Of a stretch of 64,000 bases of DNA, positions 1 to 12,520 are shown piece after piece (within the stretch, counting starts at the first letter, position 1; each line of letters begins with the position of its first letter). The translations under genes were made by a program, and so were the position numbers. The notes under the pieces were generated by a model, which saw only the letters and a list, made by a program, of their open reading frames with translations, searched no databases and was not told the origin of the DNA. Origin of the DNA: Rostrohypoxylon terebratum (taxonomy: Eukaryota > Ascomycota > Sordariomycetes > Xylariales > Hypoxylaceae); contig MU385888.1 of NCBI GenBank assembly GCA_022497145.1, forward strand, positions 1-64,000. The letters run 5' to 3'.

Positions 1-986
1 ACACCCAGATCAGCGGGTTGTAGCACATGTGACGTATGAGGGGGGAAGAAAACAACGTAGATCTTGTTTATATAGCACGCTGTGAGAAATTCCGGGGTGC
101 AGTGGCTCGCGTGGCCATCCATAAGTAGTAACCGCCACTGATCAGGATCCGCCGGCTTCGCACGAGGAATAAACATGCTTGTAAGCCACTCGATGGCTAT
201 CCGGTTATTGGTCCACCCATTATCAGATGGAGTGAACCGCCAGGTCTGAAATCTTTCGTCATCGTGGTCGGGAAACCATTGTAGCTGTAAAGATTGGGCG
301 GCGAATATAATAAGTGGACCTATTTCTCTCCCATCACCACTTATACCCTCTAATATCGTCGTCCACGTACGATTGCCGGCCTCGGTAACCACCAAACTCT
401 TCTTATAAGATTCTCCAAGCACGATACCATTATCCCCCATTCCTTCCATTAATCCCATCTCATCCATATTGTACGAGTGCTCGGGGGGGATCGCGGCTAT
501 CTCCGGTATCGCGAGCCGTTCAAAGAAGATGTTGATATTTTCAGCCGTAGCGCCGCTAGCTCTTTTATAATCGATTCTACGGGATCTGTAGGTCGCGATC
601 TCCGGGTGGCGGGCCATGAATCGGGTATGCCAGTTCTTACCGAGCGTGGCCGGCTTCCCTTGCTGCTCGAGTATCGCCAACGCAACATGCCGAAAGTAGG
701 ATATCGGAGGTCCTTGGCCGAGGCGGCTCAACATAATGATCCAATCAGCTAATTGCTGTTCATCGGTTGGCGATAGCTTCTGGCGATCCTCAAAATACTC
801 TTTTCGGGTGGGTACGCCCTGTATTCGTCGGGATAGATAGCTGCGATTGATAAGGTGTTGTTTTGACGCGTTTCGCAGGGACGATCCGTCTAGAACGTCG
901 TTTATCGCACGCGCGGTGCGCAATTGAGCCGAAAGCTGAGACATGATGAAAGTCAGAAAGCAGGCGATTAAGATGGTATATTTCAT
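1..986 (-). CDS. pogo/Fot1-type DDE transposase, partial at the window edge
   Basis: Reading the minus strand from the ATG at 986-984 gives an open frame of 328 residues with no stop before the window edge, so the C-terminus is missing only because the window ends. It starts with a helix-turn-helix region (ARAINDVLDG at 26-35, then YLSRRIQG), followed by a CENP-B-like second DNA-binding region (TLGKNWHTRFMARHPEI, about 114-130). The DDE_1 core follows. Candidate catalytic Asp residues are D175 in YNMDEMG, D290 in LLMDGHASH and D326 in VLQPADLG, the D-D-D arrangement of the pogo/Fot1 branch of Tc1/mariner. Met15 (MSQLSAQL) may be the true start, since the first 14 residues are hydrophobic and atypical. 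The transposase cuts and pastes its own element in the nucleus. No terminal inverted repeat can be checked because one end is outside the window. The family call is strong; whether the copy is active is unknown. Confidence 0.9.
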   Translation of the reverse strand, partial: MKYTILIACFLTFIMSQLSAQLRTARAINDVLDGSSLRNASKQHLINRSYLSRRIQGVPTRKEYFEDRQKLSPTDEQQLADWIIMLSRLGQGPPISYFRHVALAILEQQGKPATLGKNWHTRFMARHPEIATYRSRRIDYKRASGATAENINIFFERLAIPEIAAIPPEHSYNMDEMGLMEGMGDNGIVLGESYKKSLVVTEAGNRTWTTILEGISGDGREIGPLIIFAAQSLQLQWFPDHDDERFQTWRFTPSDNGWTNNRIAIEWLTSMFIPRAKPADPDQWRLLLMDGHASHCTPEFLTACYINKIYVVFFPPHTSHVLQPADLG

Positions 987-3900
987 TTTGCAATTGAGTA
1001 GAAATTGGGTGAGATATAAAGGAAAAAGGCGGTGTTTTTCAACGCGTTCGTGTCGCGATTTTGAAGTGGATCGCACCTGGTATGTGCGCATACTGGTATG
1101 TTGGCTTACATCCCATGATCGGGAGGCGGATTCATCACTGATACTACTGATCCTCATGGCACAGTATCTCAACAAACCATCATACATTACAACGCCTTGC
1201 GAAACTTGCCGGCTAGAGCTCATATACATCTTATCTCAGGCCAGATATAGTCCCCTGAGAAGGTCGCCTAGACTGAAACCCGCCCGAATATTGGATATAT
1301 CGGCTGAGATCATGAAGTTCTCTGGCGTTTCTACGCGTGACCACATGCAAAGCATGCAAAAGATCAATTATTATAGATCTGCTAATTACATTAGAGAAGA
1401 AATGTGCTTAGAACAGACAAAGGTGAACTGTCGGCCAACTTTCCTCTTCACCTCCTCACACAATATTGCACATACACAGAAACGTTTACAGTATGAGAAG
1501 ATATTCAACGTTAGGTTGCATGTAAACCGTTAATATTGGATAGAAGCAGCTTCAGTAGGTCAGTAGGTAGAGTTGGCGCCTAGCGCTATGGGCCACTGCT
1601 CATTGCCTAGAATCATCTGATACTGTGCCTCGGAAGAATGTCAGGCCAAACATAGATGAGCACCATCTTTAATACATTCTTCGGACGACATGTAGAGAGT
1701 TATCTAGTCGCTTAGGGGGCGGGGGTGACTAGCTTGCACAGTGAAATCGGTGCCCGCCCTCCTTAGTTCACGCTCCAGACAGCATCCATGGATCTTCTCC
1801 CAACACACACATTACAATCTTTTCATCCTGTCTCTTCAATGGCAAACTATCCCTCATGCAATCTCTTCCAAGGTTGTGACTCATTCTTACACCTTGGGCC
1901 CCCCACTTTCATTGAGGGAAAGAAATCTATATAACAAGGGCCCCCCTCCCCTCCTCCTCCTCCTCCTCTCCCTCTTTACTATCCACAGCCCAGATCACCA
2001 GCACATCATCACATTGAACCTAAGTTCGTGTATACATTAAGATATACACGATGACTACCTCATTAGTGTGGAGGTATACCACTAATAATATACCATCCTG
2101 TACACTAAACAGGTGTGGCAGATTAATCTGTTACTTCCCTCCTTTTACATTGGGAATCGCCACCGTTAATTCCCCCTATCGGCGTTGTTACATGTATCCT
2201 GAATCACGATACAGAAGCATTTTCTATTTTCCCTCTCTTCAATGCTCGAATGTCGATACTTTGAAATCATAGATCTCAAGGCGCTCTTGCGCTTAACGAC
2301 TCGTGTCGTGGTGCGGCTCTTAGCTCCTCTCTTCCATTCCTCCCTTTGCTTCATTTATGAGGACCTCGAGACTAGACGACGTTGGCAGGATGAGTCTATC
2401 TACCCGTGCCGATGAGCCTGGAACCATACATAGCGCAACATGTGTGGGTGGTATTCCGCACCCACAAAGCATCATGCTGTATCTTGGGCAGCAACAAGAC
2501 TTGTGAGTTCCTCATCTATTCTCGTCGGTTGATGTCACTTCTGTGACCATGCTGACGTCTCACTTCTAGGTAAGGAGGTATGAAGCATACCTAACGCATG
2601 TCGCGCCCTGCTTCTCGGTGGCCGATAATGTAGCCGCTGCGTCTCTTCATGTCAACTAAATCTTATCTCCTCTACATCCTTCTACTCTGTATCTGATATC
2701 AAGAGCACCTCTACATATAAGGTATGTCGTAGTGCTATACTTCCATCACAACCTTGTCTATCAAGTTTAAGTAATAACAGTTGATGCTAGGATATGCTAA
2801 TGATGTGCCTTGTACTGTCGGCGGGTATGGACTCAACTCTTCTCGTCGATAGAGCTGCTGCTTCAAGGGATGTAGCGGAACCCAGCTCAATGAGATGACA
2901 AGGAAGACAGCGGGAACGAGTATGATCAATAAGATCTAACCGATTGCTGGAAATAATGAATCGATTAATGATAGGGACCATATCCCCATTTAGGTAAGTT
3001 TTGTCGTCTCACACTTGTCTACTTCAATGAAGGAACACACACTTACCCTTTCTCAAGTCCCTGAGATCAGCTTCGACTGACTTTGCCAACTGGCTAGAGT
3101 GTCATACGAGGACACTATGCGCTACAGCTGATACAAACACAAGCAGCTAGTATATCTTGGGATGCCACGAGGATAACATAAGTCATCCAAAGCACGTAGT
3201 ATTGGCAAATACTAGAACTCTACATCACGCTCGTTACATTCGCTTCGAGATCGACTCTAGAGCGTGGACTGAGTGATACTTGGACAAAGAATGAAGATCA
3301 AAAACGAGGAAGAATGTGTTAAGTGCTGCACATTGCGTCGTACTCGTTGTTGCTTCGAGACGTCCTAATTCGCCTCACACAAACTCACGTCATGTCACTT
3401 AACTTACCAAACTATGATCGACCTACACAAGATAGAAGAACAACAAATCCTCTGATAGGCTCGGCTTCCGGCTGTCCTCTTAATCAATCGAGGAAATCGT
3501 GTCTCGAGGCTGCCGGGTGTCCTGAGAGCCGCTAAATCACAACATATCGATGCTCTGCCGGCTGCGGAATTAATCTAAGACGACAATGAGATCCCCATGG
3601 AGGCCTGCGATTTCGGATATTCCACACATATGGACGAGACACAAAGTGATACGGAACTTCGAAGTGGAATGCGACACCATCCTTTACTATATATACAGCA
3701 TATCTGATGGGTCAGCACATAAGGAGGCTTGACAGTAATCGGACCTTGGTGTACCACTTCTCACCGGAATCAGCTCCCAAAGGATGTCACACAGGCTAAG
3801 ATATATCCAGTGTGGATACCCCATTATCAGTATCAACATTTGATCGAGGGAGTTTGGTGAAGCCGTGAGGCAACCCGAATACCTTCTTGCTAACAACGAC

Positions 3901-6900
3901 ACTTCACGGACTGCTACCTCACGGCTATCCTGTCTTAATAAGCTGGATTACGACTCCGATGCTGACAGGAGAGACGGGCTCGTGATGGCGACTCACCTCT
4001 CTGCCTTCGTAAGGACGATTTAGCACCATGCTGACAGCGCACCCTCATGTGGACGCGGTTATAAATGGATCCCATGCATCCGCTACAAGACGCCAGCATA
4101 AGTTGGGATCCCGACCACAAGGACGCTGAGTAGATTCCTCGCTCAAAATATCTGGCTGCCTGAACTGAAGAAACAACCCACCACACACTTTTAACCCCTC
4201 GGGTTAGACCCCGAGATGAGGATGAAATCCTCCTATCTTATTCGACTTCGCGGTACACACTTCCCTACGCATGGAAACCGAGTAACTGTCCTGATGCTAA
4301 ATGGGAAGTGTCGATATCAACACTAAGTTGCAGAGCAAGACCGACGCCGGGCTGGGAAACCTTCTTCGGACTATGAGACGTCTGCCGTAAGCACTACCTA
4401 TGATGCGTTCCATGCCACAAGACCATCAAGCCTAAGGAGAACCAGCCCGACTATGACCGATCTCCCCAATAAGAAGTCAAAGGGCTGAACTCGACGATAT
4501 TCTCGCAAATAGCCTTGGCGGATACTCTGGGAGATAGACATACCGAGTATGTGAAAGCCAGTCAGGGTAGAGGGACATTATCCTCCATCCCAGTAATCGA
4601 GTTCGCTACAGAACAGTGTCTTTCAAGCTCCTCAGGAGACTTGCGCGGAAGACGTCGAAATCCTCTCTAACCCTCGACAATAAGAAGACTCCAAAGAAGA
4701 CTTCAGTGTCGTAACTATTCGTTTGCTGCTGTGCAGCGCGCACGTGACGGAGATGAACAGGCATTACGACGAACCTGTTGGGATCCGACGGCGGCCTGGC
4801 AAGATGGTGGATTCCGGTCCATATCCATCTCTGGTGTAAAGATTTTAGCTAAAGCAATGCTGAAGTCCAAGTTAACGGAGGACGAGCCATGTTACGCACG
4901 ACTCGTGTGGGAGACGAGCAATCGCTAGCTCTTTTTTCATCGTCTGGGATCCGATAGACTTCACAGGCGACTGTCGGGAAGCGTTCCGTCCTAGTGACGA
5001 TGGTAAGGGAAATCATGAACACTACCGCTTAACCAACTCTCATGTCGTCGTCGCTTGTCCTTATTAATGAAGTACGCGGTAGAGGACCGGCCAAAGGACA
5101 AAAATCATGGATATTATCGACCTCGATCACACGAGTTACACCCCAGAAGGAAACTAATATGACACAAATCCCATGTGCTTGCTTCGTGCTTGGGAGTTAT
5201 ACTCATAAGAGTGTACGAGGCTGAAACTTCAGGATGGGTTGCCCTGTTCTCCTCAGCCTATGTATGTGGGATTTTCGCATCGAAGAGACATGCGAATCGA
5301 GCATAAAGCTCGGTGTAGGGTATCACCTACCGCTGGACCTTTGGGGAAGGATACGGATATATTGGGTGGCGTGTTGCTTCCCAAAACACACTCTTAATCA
5401 CGCGTGGGATATGGTGTGCTGTGCTGTGCTGATTGATACAACAACTTATTCTTATAACCATATGGACTGACACACTGAGAGGTGTACGGATTGATGTAAC
5501 AACTTATTCCTGTAACTATATGGATACCTTTGATACATATAGAGGTGTACTGATTGACACAACAACTTATTCTTAATACTACCTATATGGATATTGATAT
5601 ATATACCTGACACACGATTGCTTCAAGCGCCTGTATTTCGATATATTAACGAGCAAGGATGGTATCGTAATAGACCACCCTCTTCCAACAAGCCTAGAAC
5701 AGCAACGAGAAACGAAAAAATGCCCAATTAAGCTTTGTCTAACAACTCGGAAGCATTGCGATTGATTGGCCAAGCTGGAGGTGGTTCACAAATCTGGACG
5801 GCTTGGAGTCTTGTGGATGTCTTGGATGGCTTTTTGGGGGTCAGTCTCCGAATGGCATTTCTAGTAGCTTTAACCGGAGTCGACTGCCGAGAGGACCGGT
5901 AGTATGTGGTGTGACGCTAATGTATTCAGAACGCTGTGTGATGACTTGAATGTTACCGTAGCTGAGGTACGGCGGGTGAGGCGATGTACCGATAACACTG
6001 CGCGTCAGAGACACCTCTGATCTGGCCCGTTTGAAGCCGATTTGCGACGATATGCGATATGCTGTAATCAGTCTTGACCACCTACTTGAGTATAAACTTT
6101 GAATCTAAGTGTTGACGAGGATGAATCTTCAGCGATGGCAGAATCTAGGGGGTTGAGCAGAAAAAACTTCAACGAGATATTTGGGATGACGGGATGTAGT
6201 ATTAGTATCCGTGACATTTGTAAGCAGTCTCGAATTTCATTAGTCGACGCCGATATCCAACCCGACATGGATTAGCGGCATGAATTTTAATGATGCCATA
6301 AAACTTGCGTCATCATCGATGCATAGATACCGTACATAGTATATTCTGCACATACAGATTCTCCGTGTAGCAACACAGCGGATAAAAGCACGACAAAGCA
6401 TTTGAATCTTGTTAAGCACGTGTGCGTTTTTTGAGGATAGGACGACAGTAGGAGTCGAGATTCCGTCTACCAAAGATGGAAGAAACGGGAAGACATCCAT
6501 GCGAAGATCATCTTTTTTGAAATACATAATACAAGCTCAAGTTCGCAGGTTCGTTGGCAGATGAAGATATCGACACTAGATGCCGCGTGAGGCGATCTCC
6601 ATGTGCGTGATCAGTCAACCCGCGATCTTGGGTTTGGAACGGCAGTCGGCCATGGAAGTGCGAGATAGTACATACCTACGTAACTAGGATATTGGAGGCG
6701 CTTGAACATACGAAGTCTGTCCGAATTGGGAAACATTCAGGGGGTCGGGAGACTTTGACAGAGGAAAAAAAACACGAAGAAAAAATAAAGAAAGATACAG
6801 TATGCCAAGCATCAAGTTACACTGGGTGTGGTACTTAGAGAGTGACGTAATTCGTTGCGAATTTCTCGCCCTGACCACCTTTTCCAATCTTCCTTCTGAA

Positions 6901-9452
6901 TTTTTTCTAGCCCGACGCGAAATTCATCACATCCCTGGCAAGTGCGACTGTTCAGTCATATGCGTGCTCGAATTCCATAAGAAGGCGCAAAGTTGAAAGG
7001 CAACCTCCCGGGCAGGCAATGAGCAGGTAAATATACTCTGTATACCCACAGTCTGTACGGAAGGATAGAGGGACGAATAAAGCAAACTTGAATATCTGGA
7101 GAAGGTAGGTTTCTGGGTTCTATTGCATGCAACTCGTTCTTAATCAAGGATAGAATTTGTAAATGGACGAATCATCAAATCGACCAAAACCCATTCCTTT
7201 CATTCAACAAACCCACTTACTATGTACAACTAAATGTCTCCATTGATTGTTATGTATTTCTCTTGGTTACCTATACCTACCTGCCTACTTACTATTCGTC
7301 GTTTCCCGCGGAGCCTCCCTCTTCTTATTATCGTGTTCCAATTCGTCAGACGCGACGGGATGCGCCCGAGAAGGCAAAATTGGCTTAGGTCCATGCATAT
7401 CTCACCCGGGATTTCTGATTCGAAGAAACAGAGTCAGACTGGACTGGACTGGAAGATATTCTTTTTTGCCACCTCTTAATATTATAATTAAAGGCGATCA
7501 AGCGTTGTTGGATGGGCTGGCTGGCAGCCAAATTGGCAGACTGGATGGGTAGGATGGTGTGGATGTGCCTGCCGCATTCTAACTAGCGTCATTGTGAAGG
7601 AGTCTCCAGTCTCCAGGGCTGGCAAAGAGTGATTAAAAAAATACTAATAAGAGTTCCGGCAAACTCAGACTAAGGTTGTGTCTTGACTTGCCTGCTTGTC
7701 TCCTGCCCCCCCTGTTATTGAACTCGAGCCTCCATTACAGTACATAGTACATATCAGACACCCTTTACGGGACTTTCTCGCTTTTCTTGGCCATCTTCTT
7801 TTTCTTCTCGTGTCCTTGATCGCGATCGCGCCAGTCTTCTTTGTCATCAAGCCTCAGATCCGCATTTCCAACTTTCGTCTACCCAATTGTGGATGTATCT
7901 GGGTAATACTAAAGTTCTGGGGAAACCAGTTGTCAACATTAGCAGTCTAGGTCTCTACCTATAGACTATTATAGTATATATATGGTGTATATACATAGGC
8001 ACATATGTATACTACGACATCATGTACAATGAATGAATACAAGATTCGAAATCGTTATCTACCACCTATGACATACATGTGCACCGTTCAATCGCTGTAA
8101 ATTGGTGAGATGGGAGTGGGAAACTCTCTTGGTGTGACTCAATAATAGAGCGTTGACAAACCGGAGATATTAGAGATAAGGTTTAGAATGTGGGTGACGG
8201 TATCGACTGTAGTAATTAGGTAGTAGGTAGGTAGGTATCATCTCTGCATCTACTAGGTACATGCGTGTAGAGTTATCATGTACATACATTTGTATATGTA
8301 TCGATAGAATTTGTAAGAGTTGCCATATAGTCATTCATATCTTCGAGTAAGAGAATTAAACACATCAGACAGGAAAAAAAATTAGAAAAAAAAAAGAGTT
8401 TGTCTCGAAGTGTAAAAAAAGAAGTCAATTTGGTTCCTAATAAACGTATGTTTTTTTCAACGTGTAATGTCCAATCTGAGAGAACTCACCGTCCCGATTC
8501 AAATCATAATGGGTCCGTCGGTTCAAAGAAGGTAAAAAGCCCGTCCATAGTCAAGCAACCGGACGAATCACCTTCTAGCCAGTATCATACGTACTGCGTA
8601 CATGTACATGTAAATTATCATACGTGTACTTAGGTATCCTAGTTATCCTCCCTTGACAGCGTGTACCACGCCAGACAACCCAGACAACCAGCGAAAAGAG
8701 AGAGAAAAAAGACCAGGTTATGAGTGGAAGGAAATGCTGGAAATGCTGGGAAAATGGTAGGGAAGCGGTAGGATAATTTGGTAATTGGTAGGCACGGTTG
8801 TAATAGTGGAAACCAGCAGGCTACCCAAACAGGCTTAACCAGAGCTAAAACAAATGGGGAATTACGTAGGCGCACTGTCCGGGTACTTAGGGATCTTCGA
8901 TCACGCCTTCCACACGTCCATTGGATGATCAATCCTTGTCTGGTGCGGGCCTTGTCCACCTTCGGCTTCAAGCATTTTTCGGGGGGCTTTTACGTCTGCT
9001 GTGCCTGCCTCTTCTCCCAAAAACCACCCCTTATGTCACTTCTTCCCTCATGACCTCATCGCCCAACATCTTCTAACACCTGCAACTTATCATTCCCATC
9101 CAAACTGCGTCAACGCCAATTCACAAGCAACACAACGCCCCCAGTACGGCAACAACCATACATAATTCAATAGCAAATACGTATCTCTCACTAAAACCTA
9201 CCTAGTAGCTTATATCGCGTCACCCGTTCATCAATTAGACGCCACGATATCCTAGGTTAGCGACCCGTTCGCTCCTAATTTCCCCAGAGGTGGTTTGCCT
9301 TTTTTTCCTTTGCAAGCTGCCTCCCCCCAAGTCAGCCGTTGTGCGTCAAGCCGTATCGTTACATCATATACCTTCCCCAGAACGCACGTACACACGCATT
9401 ACGCCAGACATAAACCTAGCGACTTAAAACCTACTTCGTCATCGTCGTCACA
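987..9452. other. gene-poor region between transposase and bZIP gene
   Basis: About 8.5 kb in which I find no convincing gene. Open frames are all short (mostly under 110 codons), lack recognisable domains and cannot be joined by good splice sites. Sequence character is mixed: AT-rich tracts near 7950-8400, a degenerate tandem repeat near 5.4-5.6 kb, and stretches around 3.5-5.2 kb that resemble decayed coding sequence with many stops. With a transposase on the left edge this is most simply a repeat-rich, decayed accessory segment. The last 400-800 bp should contain the promoter and 5' UTR of the bZIP gene, including a CRE-like TGACCTCA near 9052. Confidence 0.6.
5431..5613. repeat. degenerate tandem repeat, three copies of about 60 bp
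   Basis: Three successive copies begin with GATTGAyryAACAACTTATTC at about 5431, 5489 and 5552. Each continues through a TATATGGA-like segment, and the first two end in GAGAGGTGTAC or ATAGAGGTGTAC. Copy spacing is 58 and 63 bp, so the copies have diverged by small indels. No coding potential was recognised. Confidence 0.75.
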
Positions 9453-11196
9453 ATGGCTCCGACCGAGACCAAGTCATCAGATACTAGTAATCCTTTGTCA
9501 GGTGAGCTCACCGATTATTTTCCGTTCTTTTCGCATTGACTTCGCATTGACCCTTACCTTGGTCACTATATCGTGCCGTCGCTTGCTTATCGGCATCATC
9601 TGCATCATCTGTTGATCAATAACCCTATCATCGCACTTGATTAATCATTTGGATGCGCTCAATTGGACGTCATTGCTAACCTTCGTCACGCCCTTCTCTG
9701 TAGAAACCAATGGTGACAAGAAACCTGAGCTGAAGTCGGAGAACGCTGTCAACAACGAACCTGGTCGACCGTTGGCACCTCCACCTAAACCCGGCGACGA
9801 TTACTTCTCGAGTAACCTTAGCCTCGAACCCAACCCCTTTGAGCAATCATTTGGCACAGGAGGCACGGTGGAAACCCCTGGCGGTACCAAGTTGCCCAGC
9901 GTGGCTGCCTTGACCTCGCCGTCGTCGTTGTTGCCGGGGAACGGAAACACGCCATTCAACTGGGGAGGCGGATCCCTTAGGACGGGACCGCTCAGTCCGG
10001 CGATGCTTTCTGGTCCGGCGAATGACTACTTCGGCGACACATCGCATACTCTGCGTGGTGGATTTACTCCTAATGAGAGCTCGCTGCGAACCGGATTGAC
10101 ACCGGGAGGAAGTGGCTCTATGTTCCCTGCCCCTAGCCCTAACTCACAAGCCATCTTTGCGCAATTAGCATCTGGTACTGCAACCCCTAGCACTCTTGAT
10201 TTCCATCGAACTGCTATGAGTGCGGCCGCGGCGAAAGCAAACCGCGACAAGCAGCAACCACAGCCCGTAACGTCGCAACCGGAGACGAACGGGACGCAGA
10301 TCAAGACCGAGGCCAAGCAATCCTCGGGTGCATTTGATCCTCATGACAACGATGCTGCTAATGGTCTATTCATGTTGGCACAAGGTGCTCAGGGTCGCAA
10401 CGGTACTCAAACACAGTACCCCGTTGGTGGCAATCAACCAGTCCATGCCCACCCAGCGCCACCCCCGCCCAATCAAGCCAATAATACATCAGCACAGATG
10501 AATGGAAACGGTGCTGCAACTACGTCGCCAGCTAGGGGAGTCAGCGAAGCGGCTAGCGGGGCGTCGGATGACAGCGAGCCGGCAAAGCCTAGCGCGAGGG
10601 GGAAGGGAAAGCGTGGCAGTACTGCCGCCACAAATGGGCGACGCAAAGCTGAAGAGGCACCCGCGAAGCAGCCCGCTAACAAGAAGACAAAGACTGCCCC
10701 GTCGTTGAATGGCAACGACATGTCCTCGGATGAAGAAGAGGATGAGAAGGGCGACTCACATCCGAAGTCAAAGATGACTGACGAAGAAAAGAGGAAGAAT
10801 TTCCTCGAACGAAACAGGTGTGTTTGAGTATTTACTTACATGATAGATTCGAAATCTCGTTGCTAATGTAGTTTATTTAGGGTGGCTGCGTTGAAATGTC
10901 GTCAACGTAAGAAGCAATGGTTGGCCAATCTTCAAAGTAAAGTGGAGATGTTCAGCAGCGAGAACGATGCCTTAACGGCACAGATTTCTCAGCTCAGGGA
11001 GGAGGTTGTTAATCTTAAGACCCTGTTACTTGCCCATAAGGATTGTCCGGTTACGCAACAGCAGGGGTTACACGGGGCGTTTATGCAACAAGCAATGGAG
11101 ACTTATAACCCGCAGATTAACCCGTACGGGATGGCCGCACCCATCCCCAACCAACCGGTCATGGCGGGACAAGGGGTACAGCGACGCTTCTCATAG
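9453..11196 (+). CDS. atf1: bZIP transcription factor, Atf1/AtfA family
   Basis: Proposed join is 9453-9501, 9704-10817, 10881-11196 (492 aa), with GTGAGC and GTGTGT donors, TAG acceptors and a GCTAAC branch site in intron 1. The N-terminus carries the Atf1 HRA-like segment (PGDDYFSSNLSL then NPFEQSFG at about 47-67). The middle is Ser/Pro/Gly/Asn-rich and disordered. The basic region KNFLERNRVAALKCRQRKKQ crosses the second splice junction at R388 and contains the NxxAAxxCR DNA-contact signature, followed by a leucine zipper (heptads from NLQSKVEMF to VVNLKTLLL). Length fits fungal AtfA/Atf1 proteins. Family knowledge: a nuclear CRE-binding factor acting below the Sty1/Hog1 stress MAPK in oxidative and osmotic stress, conidial function and secondary metabolism. 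The Dsn1 gene follows in the same orientation. Identity is very likely; the exact regulon is inferred. Confidence 0.95.
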
Positions 11197-12520
11197 AATG
11201 ACGAGGTCGCTCCTGAAAGTTCCGCCTATTCGAATATAGAGAACTACCACCAAGAGTAGTGATCGACGTCGCCGGTTCTTGGGCGATAGATGTCTCAGGT
11301 CCCAGGGATCTCGGGTCGCTATACGTTGACTGATTTGTTAAGAAAAAGAAAAAACCCTTAATGGTATTGGGTGGTAGGAAAAGTGTTTAGGCGCTCCCGC
11401 TCTTCTAACGACACCGGAGGTTGGTGGATGTTCCCGCGTGAGGGAATTGTTTGCCTCTTAACTCTTATGATGTCTGTAATAACATTCGGAAATTCACGAG
11501 AGCACGATAGGGCGTTTAGGCTATGGCTGCATTGTGGCACGTCTTACCACGTTAGCGGGAGGGCGCATCACCTGCAGCTTCGCCATGTTATCGGGTGATA
11601 TTGATATATGTACGTATCTGGTTGGGCATACACATCAAAAACGGTGTTCACGGGGAGGGATACTGGGAAGTATTATTGCTTTATAACTCGGGCGTTGAGA
11701 CAGGACGGGATGATGTGCAAATAAGGGACTCGCGCCATCATCGTCCATCTCGGGTGTTTCTGGTCTTCGTTTCGGCCATTTATATTAGCTAGCTGATACA
11801 CGTAGGCTTTTATCAAATGATTAAGCGTAAATGTTCTGCGGACATCGTTGCTGATGTCTGATTATGCATGCGTGTCTTAGAATGGAGAGGCATATACTAA
11901 TTATTTTGACATGTGATATGGTAAGTGCCGAATGCTGGTGTTGAGGTCCTAGATCTGTAGTATGACCTCTGTCATTAATAAATTAATAAATTCATATTTC
12001 ATTTAATCCAATTATCGATGAATTTAATTACATTACCGGTGGTATGTGTCTAGGAGGAGAGAGGGGGGAAGAAGGGGAAGAAGGGGAAGAAGAGATGATG
12101 AAGTGGGTCGCGGCAAGGCTACGCTGGCGTGGTCTGTGCATAAACAGTTCTATGTAAACATTGAGAGGAAGGAACATCTTTCGCGCCTCGTCCCTACTCC
12201 CTGTAATGCCAACGCCAACGCCAACGCCAAAACGAAACGACCAAAAACTTAACGAACCGCTTACGAATTAGAACCAACGCAAAAAAAGCAACATCTCTAT
12301 TTACAATAGCCGACGATCCACGCGATTCCACATTCGAGATCTAATCCGATATAATTGATCCCACCGCCAATTGATTGACGCGGTTAAAGTTGTACTGAGT
12401 CTGTACATACATTTTTCGCGCTAGCCGTGCCCGATCGAGGCGTTCTTCCAACTTCACCAAACCCGCGCGACTCGAATACCGAAATAATCTCGAACAGATG
12501 CGCACATTACCCCAGCGTCC
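11197..12520. other. intergenic region atf1-dsn1
   Basis: 1.3 kb without a supported gene. It should hold the atf1 3' UTR and the dsn1 promoter. It includes an AT-rich tract near 11970-12035, a (GGGGAAGAA)n purine repeat near 12064-12095 and a (GCCAAC)4 repeat near 12208-12231. Confidence 0.6.
12064..12095. repeat. (GGGGAAGAA)n purine-rich microsatellite
   Basis: About three copies of a nine-base purine unit on the plus strand, upstream of the Dsn1 gene. Probably a simple-sequence repeat in the promoter. Confidence 0.7.

Noticed and set aside
943..1533. 196-codon plus-strand frame
   Set aside because: Its start overlaps the transposase in antisense and the product has no domain, signal or coherent composition; most likely chance.
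8639..8971. 110-codon minus-strand frame upstream of atf1
   Set aside because: No recognisable features, lies in the expected promoter/5' region of atf1, and has no supporting splice partner.
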